Shown piece by piece: positions 19,729 to 27,575 of a DNA stretch of 64,000 bases. The notes under the pieces were generated by a model, which saw only the letters and a program-made list of their open reading frames with translations, had not been told where the DNA came from and did no database searches. Positions within the stretch are counted from its first letter, which is position 1; each line of letters begins with the position of its first letter. This DNA comes from Pseudomonas paralcaligenes (GTDB lineage: Bacteria > Pseudomonadota > Gammaproteobacteria > Pseudomonadales > Pseudomonadaceae), in contig NZ_BPFX01000014.1 of the NCBI RefSeq assembly GCF_019655855.1, positions 124,001-188,000 on the forward strand, in the 5' to 3' direction. The position numbers and the translations under genes are program-made.

Positions 19729-20903
19729 CAGCGGATCTCCTGGGCCGGGCGGCCCAACTGTAGTGTTGGCGTGAACCTGTTTTGGTTGTCTTTGTCTCGA
19801 TCGAAAATCAGGTAAGGGTGCCGATGTTGCGTGGTAAGCAAGGCACCGAATTCAATTGCCAACGCAGCTGGGATGGCTGCAAACACATGAATTGTGTCCG
19901 CCGTCGCGGCCTCAAGTCGGCTCAAGTGCATTTGTAGGGCGTCGCGAAAAGCGTGAATCACGCGACGGTTCTGAACCATCGCGTAACTCGGTTCTGGGAT
20001 GCTTAACTCTGCGATACGTGCGCCAGGTAGTGCCTCCTCGACGTCGCGAAGCGGGACCTGAGCGGAGATAGACAGCACCAGTGCAAGCTGGCCATCCCCA
20101 TCCACAGGGGGGCGGAACAAAAACTCCGGTGGCTCAGCTGACTGATTAGGCCAACGTAGCTGATGCTCGCGGTTGAACGAGAAGAGCAGGCGCTTGGAGC
20201 GATCGCCTAAGGACTGTCCCAGCATCATCAGCGCTGGGATATCTGCCAATCCCACCACGGCCAACGTAGGGGAGTCCCCATAGGCTCCTCCACGACGCCT
20301 TAGCTGCTGCTCTAACTCGTGCTGAACGCTGTCCTGGATGCTCTGCCAGTAGTGGGCATCCCTGCCACGATGACTGGGGGCCGGAAAAGTAATCTTGATG
20401 GCATGATCGAATGCAGTTAGTCCCTCTGCGGACATCGCAACCAACAGATCACGAATAGGGATATCGTTGATCGTCGCGAAATGCTGACTCTGCACAATCA
20501 GCGGAATGGCTCTGCCGCCGTCAGGCGTGGTTGCCGCAAGCCGGACTCGCTCCAGATAAGCCTGGTGCAGGCCACTTAGATCGCTTTCCGGGTATCCGTC
20601 AGCATCGCGATCGATTTTGTCGTGGCAGCCTGGGCAGAGAAGCATGAGATTAGCCGGGTCATTGGTAAGCGACTCGGCCTTGGCTTCATTATGGTCAGTT
20701 TTGCCTCTCGGGCCCTTCGGGCTAGCGGGCAGGATGTGAGCTACCTCGCCCCATTTCATGGGCTTTCCTGCACGATAGTCGTACATGAGGTCGGTGCCGC
20801 ACAGCTCACAATGACCAGCAGCCTGGGTCCACACGACGCGCTTTGTCACGTCGTCAGTGTCGTAACGACCGGTGGCAGGATTGGCTTTCTTTTGTTTTCC
20901 CAC
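19728..20903 (-). CDS. cap5: CBASS effector Cap5, HNH nuclease with SAVED domain
   Basis: A 391-residue effector and first gene of the operon. The HNH nuclease is N-terminal: zinc cysteines at about 32, 35, 90 and 93 (CELC and CPGC), His56 in EVAHILPAS and His94 in CHDKID. A linker leads to a C-terminal SAVED domain (about 150-391) that binds cyclic dinucleotides. Ligand-bound SAVED oligomerises and activates DNA degradation. The start is a GTG at 20903 with GAGGAGG just upstream. The order effector, CD-NTase, Cap2, Cap3 matches known type II CBASS loci. Confidence 0.9.
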   Translation of the reverse strand: MGKQKKANPATGRYDTDDVTKRVVWTQAAGHCELCGTDLMYDYRAGKPMKWGEVAHILPASPKGPRGKTDHNEAKAESLTNDPANLMLLCPGCHDKIDRDADGYPESDLSGLHQAYLERVRLAATTPDGGRAIPLIVQSQHFATINDIPIRDLLVAMSAEGLTAFDHAIKITFPAPSHRGRDAHYWQSIQDSVQHELEQQLRRRGGAYGDSPTLAVVGLADIPALMMLGQSLGDRSKRLLFSFNREHQLRWPNQSAEPPEFLFRPPVDGDGQLALVLSISAQVPLRDVEEALPGARIAELSIPEPSYAMVQNRRVIHAFRDALQMHLSRLEAATADTIHVFAAIPAALAIEFGALLTTQHRHPYLIFDRDKDNQNRFTPTLQLGRPAQEIR

Positions 20904-21152
20904 TAGGCCTCCTCAAGGCATCTGGATCGCTGATGCGTACTGGCTCTTTGAGATCAAGTGAGGTCGCAAAACCGGATTTCAAGGGGAGGGAAGCGAAGCG
21001 GCTAAAATATGATCTTGTCGCGCTTAGAGGGGTTGAGCTTCGCCCGGAGGTAACTATTGAAAACAGGGAGCAAATCGATCCCACGCTTTCTCGAGCCGTA
21101 GTAGTAATTTGCACAAACTAACAGCGCCAAGAGGCTGAACGGAGCCCAACTA

Positions 21153-21893
21153 ATGAAAAGTCCGGTGTTCCACAAGCCCTATCTTCTACTTGAGCTTGCC
21201 CCTGACCGACGCAAGCGCAAGCGCCAACTGGGAAGGATAGTGACTGACGTTCCGCTTCGTTCTGAAGGAAGGTCTTCGGACCATACCGAGATCTACTCAA
21301 TCATCTGGATGCTTCGGACTGACTGCCCCGAACAGATGCAGCCGATCAAGGTGGTTCACTCGGACCGTCCAGATATTCAACTTCAGTGCGCAAACTTAAC
21401 GATTGGGATCGAAATCACCGAGGCCGTTTCCAGTAACAACGCCAGCATGGATCGGTTGCGCGAGACAGAACCGCATCTGTGGCGAACACCTGATGACGAT
21501 ATCGCCATCTTCTTTCCGCGCAGGGCCGGCGTGGGCGAGGACAAGCTCACAGCCAAAGCCCAACGCCAACTGATACGGGACAATCAACCCGGTGAGCCAT
21601 GGTGCGGCAATGGCGCCGAGAGCTGGGCCGAAGCGATGGCATACTTCGTGTCGAAGAAGATTAAGAAAGCAGATGGTTACGCCCGATTCGATCAGAATTG
21701 GTTGCTTATCTATGACAACTGGAATGAGCCTAGCCGCCGAGTTGACTTGGCGGACGCCGTTCTTGACCGCATATTCCAGTCGGAGGGAGTCTTCAACACC
21801 TTCGACAGGGTAATGATCCAAGATGGCCATTCCCTAGCGAGTTTCTGCGCATCAGGCATTCGCAGGCAGCGGAGGCCCCGGCACGGCAGATAA
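21153..21893 (+). CDS. Hypothetical protein, possible PD-(D/E)XK fold
   Basis: A 246-residue protein I do not recognise. The segment RPDIQL, then a short hairpin and GIEITEAV (about residues 70-90), resembles a PD...(D/E)xK restriction-like core with Thr in place of Lys. A Glu upstream (SDHTEIYSII) could be the first helix residue. Later parts contain NWLLIYDNW and FDRVMIQDG, which look like an ordered alpha/beta fold. It lies between the CBASS operon (divergent) and an antitoxin-like gene. A nuclease role is a weak inference. Confidence 0.55.
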   Translation: MKSPVFHKPYLLLELAPDRRKRKRQLGRIVTDVPLRSEGRSSDHTEIYSIIWMLRTDCPEQMQPIKVVHSDRPDIQLQCANLTIGIEITEAVSSNNASMDRLRETEPHLWRTPDDDIAIFFPRRAGVGEDKLTAKAQRQLIRDNQPGEPWCGNGAESWAEAMAYFVSKKIKKADGYARFDQNWLLIYDNWNEPSRRVDLADAVLDRIFQSEGVFNTFDRVMIQDGHSLASFCASGIRRQRRPRHGR

Positions 21894-21923
21894 CTGAGCC
21901 GTCGACCTCACCAGAGGGTTGTC

Positions 21924-22313
21924 ATGATGAAGAAGCTTATTGAGCAAATTGGACTGCCCCAGAGCCATTACAACCTGCACCTAGCGATCAAGGCGGGACT
22001 CCCCGCTGAGCTAACCGCTCGTCTGGGTGAGGTGCTGGATGTTGATTCCGGCACCGTAGCAGGCTGGATCGGAAAGGTTCCGGAGGCCTCCCTCATGACC
22101 CCTGCTGAGGGCGATGCGTTTTGCCGACTCGCGGACTTGGCCGACGTGCTGATCAACGTGCTGGAGGCAGATCACGCCGCAGCGACTCGCTGGCTCACGT
22201 CGCCTAATATCGCGTTAGGAAACCTGCAGCCCGTTTCCCTGCTGAGCACCGAGGTCGGTGGGCGGGCTGCACGCCAAGTGTTGCTTGCTATCGAGCATGG
22301 TCTGCCGGCCTGA
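21924..22313 (+). CDS. Xre/MbcA/ParS-type antitoxin, toxin partner not found
   Basis: A 129-residue protein. The N-terminal half resembles the Xre-like helical domain (LPAELTARLGEVLDVDSGTV). The C-terminal half is the toxin-binding domain: RWLTSPNIALGNLQPVSLL followed by TEVGGRAARQVLLAIEHG, very typical of the family. These antitoxins normally pair with a RES-domain NAD-degrading toxin immediately downstream. Here no RES frame follows; a broken umuC tail does. The only RES protein in the window lies at the far right edge, outside the transposon. It is either an orphan or a regulator. Confidence 0.78.
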   Translation: MMKKLIEQIGLPQSHYNLHLAIKAGLPAELTARLGEVLDVDSGTVAGWIGKVPEASLMTPAEGDAFCRLADLADVLINVLEADHAAATRWLTSPNIALGNLQPVSLLSTEVGGRAARQVLLAIEHGLPA

Positions 22314-22426
22314 CTGAAGGTCATCTTCAAGCAGGCCTTGGCAGCGGAGCTCTGCATCCAGTGGAGTCACCAGCGGCCACCGATCATGAATCCAGGCGTA
22401 CTCCGCCGGCGGGTCTGAGCCAGCGC

Positions 22427-22634
22427 GGAGAGGTGACCTCAGACCTATTCACTTCGGGGCCGCGCCCAGGTGCCGAAAAGCTGATGGCAGTGATCCAGCA
22501 TCAACGAGCGGGAAGGGCGGGACGCTGTGCGTTTTGGCCGAGTGTCGAAGAAGCCGAAGCGGGCGATGCGACGTGACATGTTGAGCCCGCGCTATACAAC
22601 TTGTTGGGACGAGCTAATTGGCGTGCAAGGGTAA
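22427..22634 (+). pseudogene. umuC: C-terminal fragment of umuC (error-prone polymerase), frameshifted
   Basis: A remnant of the end of a Y-family polymerase. The first frame reads DLFTSGPRPGAEKLMAVI. After a one-base shift near 22498 the next frame reads INEREGRDAVRFGRVSKK, ending with LSPRYTTCWDELIGVQ and a stop at 22634. The DLF...EKLMAV.D.IN..GR..VRF arrangement and the SPRYTT ending are the signature of UmuC/RulB C-termini. The rest of the gene is missing, so it is a relic of an earlier umuDC locus. Confidence 0.75.
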
Positions 22635-22715
22635 TTTCGCTTGTCAACGAGGTGCTGGTGATCATGACCGAGTTGGGTGAAACTCACTGCATCCGGCTTT
22701 CTGGGGGAGATGGTA

Positions 22716-22973
22716 ATGACAATGCCAGATGAGCGCTCACGCGCGGTGGTACAAACCCGGGATTTCCTCGTCAAGTTGTCGCGGGATAGCAGCCTGCCCG
22801 AGCAGGTGCGGGACGATGCAAAGTTTCTGTTGCGCCACTTCCCTTCGCGAGATGACGTAATCCTGGCCGGGAGGATAGAAGAACAATCGGAGACCTTGCC
22901 ATTGGGGACTATGGGACCAGTCTTCAGCTCCACATTCAAAGAGTTCGTTCCGACTTCTGCCGGCCAGAAATGA
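22716..22973 (+). CDS. BPSL0761-family small protein
   Basis: An 85-residue protein starting MTMPDERSRAVVQTRDFLVKL, a pattern I recognise as the BPSL0761 family of unknown function. A GGGGGAG ribosome site just upstream supports this start over the earlier ATG at 22677. It is rich in charged residues, with no signal peptide or membrane segment. It follows the umuC remnant and may once have been part of that locus. Confidence 0.65.
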   Translation: MTMPDERSRAVVQTRDFLVKLSRDSSLPEQVRDDAKFLLRHFPSRDDVILAGRIEEQSETLPLGTMGPVFSSTFKEFVPTSAGQK

Positions 22974-22976
22974 TAA

Positions 22977-22997
22977 AGGCGGCCTTAGGGGCCGCCT
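22977..22997. terminator. Hairpin between convergent genes
   Basis: GGCGGCC-TTAG-GGGCCGCC sits four bases after the stop of the BPSL0761-family gene and ahead of the convergent AbrB gene. A good stem, but it lacks a strong T-run on either strand. Confidence 0.45.
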
Positions 22998-23088
22998 CGA
23001 ACCAAGTTTCATCACCGGTACAACGCCCGGGAGAGGAAGCTCTTGGGCTGCGCGTATAGGATAGCTGTCAGGGCGTCGTGAAACTAGG

Positions 23089-23322
23089 TTATTTCGCAGG
23101 GGGCTTCGAAGCGGAACCGTCCCACATGCTCACAAGCTCATCTATACGATCTGGAATCTGCGGCGAGTTGCTGAGCACGATACAGCGGGCGGAGCCGACA
23201 TATTCTTCGATGAGATAGAGGCTGTCTCCGACGTCAACACCCAGCTCCTGGAGCACCTCATCGGGGATACGAATGGCTCCATCGCCATCCCAGTCTTCGA
23301 TTACCACCTGCACGGACTTCAT
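23089..23322 (-). CDS. AbrB/MazE-type swapped-hairpin antitoxin-like protein
   Basis: A 77-residue protein. The N-terminal 45 residues fit the SpoVT/AbrB fold (AIRIPDEVLQELGVDVGDSLYLIEE pattern, with the RIPDEVL...LGV.VGD signature), followed by an acidic tail. It lies 13 bases after a XRE-type regulator on the same strand, forming a two-gene operon. No MazF- or PIN-type toxin is recognisable next to it. Likely a DNA-binding regulator of its own operon. Confidence 0.65.
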   Translation of the reverse strand: MKSVQVVIEDWDGDGAIRIPDEVLQELGVDVGDSLYLIEEYVGSARCIVLSNSPQIPDRIDELVSMWDGSASKPPAK

Positions 23323-23335
23323 CTAGGTATATCTC

Positions 23336-23617
23336 TCACCGGCTTCCCTTTAGGCTCGTGATTTCTCGTTGGATCTTTTTCAGCAGCTCATCAGGCTTCA
23401 GTCCAGGCGTCTGCTTTTGATATGCCAGAACCAGCAGGGTCAGAGGATGAATGCCGACCACTTCGGCGATCTGCTCAACCTTTTCGATGGATGGCTTCCA
23501 CTTGCCACGCTCGATCGCGCTGATGTAGCTCTGGCTGGGCCCCAAGCCTTCCTGAGGCAGCTCCTTCGAATTTCGCAGATTCTTGATCACCAGACCAAGG
23601 GCTTCGTTGAGTTCCAT
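23336..23617 (-). CDS. XRE-family helix-turn-helix regulator
   Basis: A 93-residue protein starting MELNEALGLVIKNLRNSK. The HTH occupies residues 9-65 (LGPSQSYISAIERGKWKPSIEKVEQIAEVVGIHPLTLL pattern). The helix 2 sequence is shortened relative to canonical members. It is divergent from an unknown gene at 23701, with a perfect 12-bp palindrome between them that is its probable operator. It likely regulates both that gene and the AbrB-like gene behind it. Confidence 0.8.
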   Translation of the reverse strand: MELNEALGLVIKNLRNSKELPQEGLGPSQSYISAIERGKWKPSIEKVEQIAEVVGIHPLTLLVLAYQKQTPGLKPDELLKKIQREITSLKGSR

Positions 23618-23670
23618 TTTGCTGTCTCGCAAAAGGAACGATGAAGCCTTTTTAGCGCCTCTGGGGCTAT

Positions 23671-23682
23671 GCTATATATAGC
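23671..23682. promoter_or_regulatory. Palindrome GCTATATATAGC, probable operator
   Basis: A perfect 12-bp palindrome in the 83-base gap between the divergent XRE gene and the gene at 23701. It probably overlaps the -10 elements of one or both promoters. The assignment to the XRE protein is by position. Confidence 0.5.
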
Positions 23683-23700
23683 TTAAAAGAGGGTGTGCTG

Positions 23701-24138
23701 ATGTTTATCACGTACAGGCGCGCTGAAATCGCGTATCCGCCGCTGCTGGGAGAGGGCACCCAAATGTGGCGATTCGTCGAATTCGAGGAGCATCGTCCTT
23801 GGTTCTACGTGATGATCAACCGGCGCCAGAAGGCATCAGCATGGAGAACGATGCTTCTCATTCCCTCAGAAGAAGAGCTCGAAGACATGCTGAAGAGGCG
23901 CGCAGCTGGGACGCTGATCGAAGCGGTCCAGGTTGTACTGCCAGCCCGTCTGAATGGATCCAATGACTGGACGATGGAGAGGCTCATAGAGCTGGTCAGG
24001 GTCTATGACCAGGACGAGCGAATCTTGGGTTATGACTTCACTACAGCTTCAGGCCATACGTATTCTCAGAGAGAATGTGGGCACACGCTGGATGCAGCTA
24101 AACATCAGGTTTATAGCTCCTCAATGTGTTCTGCCTGA
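23701..24138 (+). CDS. Hypothetical protein divergent from XRE regulator
   Basis: A 145-residue protein of unknown function, starting MFITYRRAEIAYPP; a GTG six bases earlier is possible, and AGAGGG precedes both. It contains an aromatic-rich strand (MWRFVEFEEHRPWFYVMI) and an acidic helix (SEEELEDMLKRRAAG). There is no signal peptide and no membrane segment. Paired with the XRE-AbrB operon through a shared operator, it could be the toxin or effector partner of that locus. I see no known toxin motif. Confidence 0.55.
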   Translation: MFITYRRAEIAYPPLLGEGTQMWRFVEFEEHRPWFYVMINRRQKASAWRTMLLIPSEEELEDMLKRRAAGTLIEAVQVVLPARLNGSNDWTMERLIELVRVYDQDERILGYDFTTASGHTYSQRECGHTLDAAKHQVYSSSMCSA

Positions 24139-24224
24139 TTGTGCCGGGAGCGGTTGGGCTGGCAGAGAGATTTCTCTCCATGGACGCAGAGGTGATGCTT
24201 CTAGCCCATTGGCGGTAAGTCAGC

Positions 24225-24830
24225 ATGAAACGACTTAACGAGTTGATCCTGGAAACTAGTCAGCGCTTTCCAGAGGGAGAAGTGCTTACCCCGGAACGAT
24301 TCCTGAGTTTGGGGAGCCGTGCTGCCGTATCGCGATGTCTGTCCCGCTTGGTGCAACGTGGCTGCCTGATCAGGGTCTCGCACGGGATCTATGTGATGCC
24401 AATAGCCACAAAATTCGGTCCACCTGACTTCCGTCCTCCAGCACCCTACAAGGTTATTCAATCGCTAGCAGCTGTCACGAACGAAGTCATTGTTCGGCAC
24501 GGGGCTTATGTAGCGAATGCGCTAGGTCTAACGACTCAGATGCCTTTGCGCGAAATTTTCCTCACCAATGGTCACGCCCGCACGCTTCAGTTTGGTGCTT
24601 ATCAGGTTGAAATCAGGTGCGCGCCGGCATGGCTAATGTCGCTTGGAGCGACGCTGGCTGGGGATGCAGCTCGAGCGCTGGCATGGATCGACGCGCCCTT
24701 TGCAATGCAGGCCGCGGCGAAACTTCACGCCTTGCTGCCCGATAGCGAATGGCTGGCGTTAACGTCGGCACAAGGATCTATGCCGGAGTGGATGGCTGAT
24801 GCAATCTGCGCTCAGTCGAATCGCGCTTGA
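24225..24830 (+). CDS. AbiEi-type/DUF6088 winged-helix protein
   Basis: A 201-residue protein. The N-terminal winged helix (SRAAVSRCLSRLVQRGCLIRVSHGIYVMP, residues 28-58, with the characteristic G.Y pattern) leads into a DUF6088/AbiEi-like domain (IVRHGAYVANALGLTTQMP). AbiEi proteins repress and neutralise AbiEii nucleotidyltransferase toxins. Here no abiEii follows: the next 480 bases hold a repeat and a kinase remnant. A decayed copy of its 3' end lies at 35160-35340. Confidence 0.72.
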   Translation: MKRLNELILETSQRFPEGEVLTPERFLSLGSRAAVSRCLSRLVQRGCLIRVSHGIYVMPIATKFGPPDFRPPAPYKVIQSLAAVTNEVIVRHGAYVANALGLTTQMPLREIFLTNGHARTLQFGAYQVEIRCAPAWLMSLGATLAGDAARALAWIDAPFAMQAAAKLHALLPDSEWLALTSAQGSMPEWMADAICAQSNRA

Positions 24831-24937
24831 TCCGTTGAGCCCGCTCCCAGTACGACGCCGCTCTGACTGATTTTTCCTAGCTGCTGACCTCGGCGACGGG
24901 GCAATCGGACAGCATCAGTTTAGACGTCCAGAGGGGG

Positions 24938-24981
24938 ATTCTATAATCGCTCTATAATTAACTATAAAGCCCACTCTAGAG
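24938..24981. repeat. Phased CTATAAT repeats, left copy
   Basis: CTATAATC at 24941, CTATAATT at 24952 and CTATAAAG at 24962, one helical turn apart, ending in TCTAGAG. The same block with one extra unit occurs at 61160-61214. It lies in the 485-base gap between the AbiEi-like gene and the arsenic permease, which otherwise holds a sensor-kinase remnant and a palindrome. Confidence 0.7.
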
Positions 24982-25090
24982 CACCTGTCGGCGTCCAAGT
25001 TTTTCGCCGGAATTTCTAGCAGCTGGTGTCTTCCTCATGAGACAGGCGTCTGTGCTTGTCTGGTTGTTCAGCGCATGATGCTCTGCGCGA

Positions 25091-25210
25091 TCATGCCCCA
25101 TAGAGCCTTGGAAACTTCATGTGGAAGCTGGTGATGCCCTCGGCCGAGGTGCACCAGATCCGCCCTCCGTGGGACTCGACGATCGATCTAGTGATCGCCA
25201 GCCCAAGACT
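25091..25210 (-). pseudogene. 3' fragment of a copS/cusS-like sensor kinase
   Basis: The minus strand reads LGLAITRSIVESHGGRIWC and continues TSAEGITSFHMKFP to a stop at 25091. This is nearly the same as the last 40 residues of the intact CopS encoded at 35368-36783 (LGLAITRSIIEAHKGRIWC). Only the end of the ATPase domain remains. It marks a second, deleted copy of a copRS locus. Confidence 0.8.
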
Positions 25211-25262
25211 CAACCATATGGATGCGCCGTAAAATACTAAAAGCCACCCTGGCTGGAGAGGG

Positions 25263-25277
25263 CCCTGGAGTCCAGGG
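25263..25277. promoter_or_regulatory. Palindrome CCCTGGAGTCCAGGG upstream of the arsenic permease
   Basis: A perfect 15-bp palindrome 38 bases before the permease start, flanked by CTGGAG and CTCCAG. The half-site CCTGGAGTC resembles ZntR/PbrR-type MerR operators (CTGGAGTC-GACTCCAG), but the spacing is shorter. It is a possible metal-responsive operator or a remnant of one. Confidence 0.35.
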
Positions 25278-25315
25278 TTTCCTCCAGACCTTTGCAGTTT
25301 GATCTTGAGGGAACC

Positions 25316-26305
25316 ATGACGAGAGATGCACTAGAGCAGAACCAAGTACCGATCTACTTCGTGGCAGTGATTGTCGCGGCGATTGGTGGGCTATTAGCTC
25401 CGACCGCAGCTCAGGGGCTGTCGGCCCTGGTTACGCCCGCCATCGCTGTATTGATGTATGCAATGTTCCTTCAAATTCCGTTACTGAATTTGCGGGAAGG
25501 CTTGCGCAACAGATTCTTCATGGCAGCGCTCCTGATCGCCAACTTCGTTCTGATTCCCCTGTTGGTTTGGGCGCTGACCCGTTTCCTGGAAGGCCAGCCG
25601 GCCATCCTGATCGGCGTGCTGCTGGTACTGCTCACCCCCTGCATCGACTACGTGGTGGTGTTCACCCATATTGGCCGAGGTGATTCTCGCCTGATCCTTT
25701 CAGCGACCCCTATTTTGCTGCTGCTCCAGCTTGCCTTGCTGCCGCTCTACCTCAGCCTGATGCTGAGCGGCTCCTCTGGAGTGGTCGTGTCGATAGGCCC
25801 CTTCGTTGAAGCCTTTCTAGCTCTGATCGTGGCCCCACTGATCCTGGCCTTGCTGACTGAGGCTTTAGTCAAACGCTCCGCTGCGGTGAAGGTATGGGCT
25901 GACGCCTGGGCCTGGCTACCAGTGCCGGCAATGGCGGCAGTGTTGATCACCGTGGTCGGCTCACAGATTGCGCCCGTGGTGAATGAGTTCGACAGACTTG
26001 CCCCAGTGCTACCGGTCTATATCGCCTTTGCTTTCCTGGCTCCGATCATCGGTGCCTGGGTATCCAGAGCATTTCGACTTCCTGCCGGCGCAGCAAGAGC
26101 GGTGACCTTCAGCTCCTCGACCCGCAACTCGCTGGTGGTTCTGCCACTAGCACTGGCGCTGCCTGAGGATTTGCGCGTCCTAGCCGCCGCCGCAGTAATC
26201 ACTCAGACCCTGGTCGAATTGGTTGCTGAACTGATCTACGTGCGGGCTGTGCCGACGTTTCTTTGCCGTGACCGCTCAGAGGTGAGCGAATCACTTAGTC
26301 GCTGA
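25316..26305 (+). CDS. Arsenite/bile-acid transporter superfamily permease (Acr3-like)
   Basis: A 329-residue inner-membrane protein with about ten hydrophobic segments, of the bile acid:Na symporter/arsenic-resistance fold. LVLLTPCIDYVVVFTHIGRGD near residue 105 is the conserved segment of the arsenic-resistance branch. I chose MTRDALEQNQ at 25316 because GAGGG lies just upstream. It is transcribed toward the convergent arsJ operon and stands apart from it. It is more divergent than the canonical Acr3 at 29843, so arsenite extrusion is likely but not certain. Confidence 0.72.
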   Translation: MTRDALEQNQVPIYFVAVIVAAIGGLLAPTAAQGLSALVTPAIAVLMYAMFLQIPLLNLREGLRNRFFMAALLIANFVLIPLLVWALTRFLEGQPAILIGVLLVLLTPCIDYVVVFTHIGRGDSRLILSATPILLLLQLALLPLYLSLMLSGSSGVVVSIGPFVEAFLALIVAPLILALLTEALVKRSAAVKVWADAWAWLPVPAMAAVLITVVGSQIAPVVNEFDRLAPVLPVYIAFAFLAPIIGAWVSRAFRLPAGAARAVTFSSSTRNSLVVLPLALALPEDLRVLAAAAVITQTLVELVAELIYVRAVPTFLCRDRSEVSESLSR

Positions 26306-26342
26306 ATTAGGGTCGAAGAAAGGGGGGCCATTAGGCAGCCCC

Positions 26343-27566
26343 TTACGAGGCTGGCGTCGAGTGCCGAGGTAGCGCGATAGAAATCAGAGCTGCCAGCAGC
26401 ACGAAACCACTGGAAACCCACAGGCAGGCTTCCAGCCCGTACTGCTGGAACACCCAGCCGGAGAGCAGCGTGCCGAGTAGGCGCCCCAAGGCGTTGGACA
26501 TGTAGTAGAAGCCCACGTCCAGGGACACCCCGTCCTCCTTGGCATAGCTAACGATCAGGTAGCTGTGCAGCGACGAGTTCACCGCGAACAGCACACCGAA
26601 CAGCATCAGCCCGCCCAGCAGTACCACCTGTGCCGACCAGCCGGCGCTCAGCCCTAGAGCAATCAGCGCCGGAAAACCGGCCAGGGCCAGAGCCCAGGAG
26701 AAAGCAGCGCGGCCATCAGGCACGTGCCCGCTCTTCTTGCCGGTGATACTGGGGGCGAAGGACTGCACGATGCCGTAGCCGATGATCCAGGCGGCAAGGA
26801 AGCTCCCAACCAGCCAGAAGTCCCAACCGAATACGGTGCTCAGATACACCGGCAGCGCCACCACGAACCACACGTCGCGAGCGCCGAAGAGGAACAACCG
26901 GGCGGCCGAGAGGATGTTGATCGCCCGGCTCTTGGACAGCATGTCGCGGAACTTCGGCTTGGCCTTGGCCTTGCCGAGATCCCTCCTCAGCAGCACCAGG
27001 CTGCCCAGCCAGATCAGAGCCAGTACCGCCGCCATGGACAGCACTGCGCCCGTGAAGCCGAGCAAGGCCAGCAGCGCACCACCGAGGAAGAAGCCCACGC
27101 CCTTGAGCGCGTTCTTCGAGCCGGTGAGGATGGCCACCCACTTGTACAACGTACCCTGTTGGTTGTCCGGCACCAGGAGCTTGATCGAGCTCTTGGCGGA
27201 CATCTTGTTGAGATCCTTGGCGATGCCAGACAGCGCCTGGGCGCCCATTACCCAGGGCACGGTCAGCCATGCGGCCGGCACCGTCAGCATCAGCAAGGCC
27301 AGCACCTGCATACCCAGGCCGATGTTCATGGTGCGGTTGAGGCCGAGGCGTGCGCCGAGATAGCCGCCCACCAGATTGGTGATAACGCCGAATATCTCGT
27401 AGAACAGGAACAGCGCAGCGATCTGCAGTGGCGTGTAGCCCAAAGTGTGGAAGTGCAACACCACCAGCATGCGCAATGCGCCGTCGGTAAGGGTGAACGC
27501 CCAGTAGTTACCGGTGACCAGCAGGTACTGACGCACTTCCACGGATAGGGCTGACAACGCCTTCAT
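26343..27566 (-). CDS. arsJ: ArsJ, organoarsenical (1-arseno-3-phosphoglycerate) efflux permease
   Basis: A 407-residue major-facilitator permease with 12 predicted helices. The N-terminus VEVRQYLLVTGNYWAFTLTD and the segment LSGIAKDLNKMSAKSSIKL are typical of ArsJ. It exports the unstable arseno-phosphoglycerate made by the GAPDH encoded immediately upstream, which gives net arsenate resistance. It is the last gene of the minus-strand ars operon, nine bases after the GAPDH stop. Confidence 0.92.
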   Translation of the reverse strand: MKALSALSVEVRQYLLVTGNYWAFTLTDGALRMLVVLHFHTLGYTPLQIAALFLFYEIFGVITNLVGGYLGARLGLNRTMNIGLGMQVLALLMLTVPAAWLTVPWVMGAQALSGIAKDLNKMSAKSSIKLLVPDNQQGTLYKWVAILTGSKNALKGVGFFLGGALLALLGFTGAVLSMAAVLALIWLGSLVLLRRDLGKAKAKPKFRDMLSKSRAINILSAARLFLFGARDVWFVVALPVYLSTVFGWDFWLVGSFLAAWIIGYGIVQSFAPSITGKKSGHVPDGRAAFSWALALAGFPALIALGLSAGWSAQVVLLGGLMLFGVLFAVNSSLHSYLIVSYAKEDGVSLDVGFYYMSNALGRLLGTLLSGWVFQQYGLEACLWVSSGFVLLAALISIALPRHSTPAS

Positions 27567-27575
27567 GATTGCTGA

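Noticed and set aside
20843..21121. 92-codon frame between cap5 and the 21153 gene
   Set aside because: Overlaps the start of cap5, no ribosome site, composition not protein-like; the gap is more likely promoter sequence.
13701..22634. Integrative element inserted in umuC/rulB with the tyrosine recombinase as its integrase
   Set aside because: Only the 3' end of umuC is found and no 5' part near the recombinase; the divergent coiled-coil partner fits TnpS/TnpT better.
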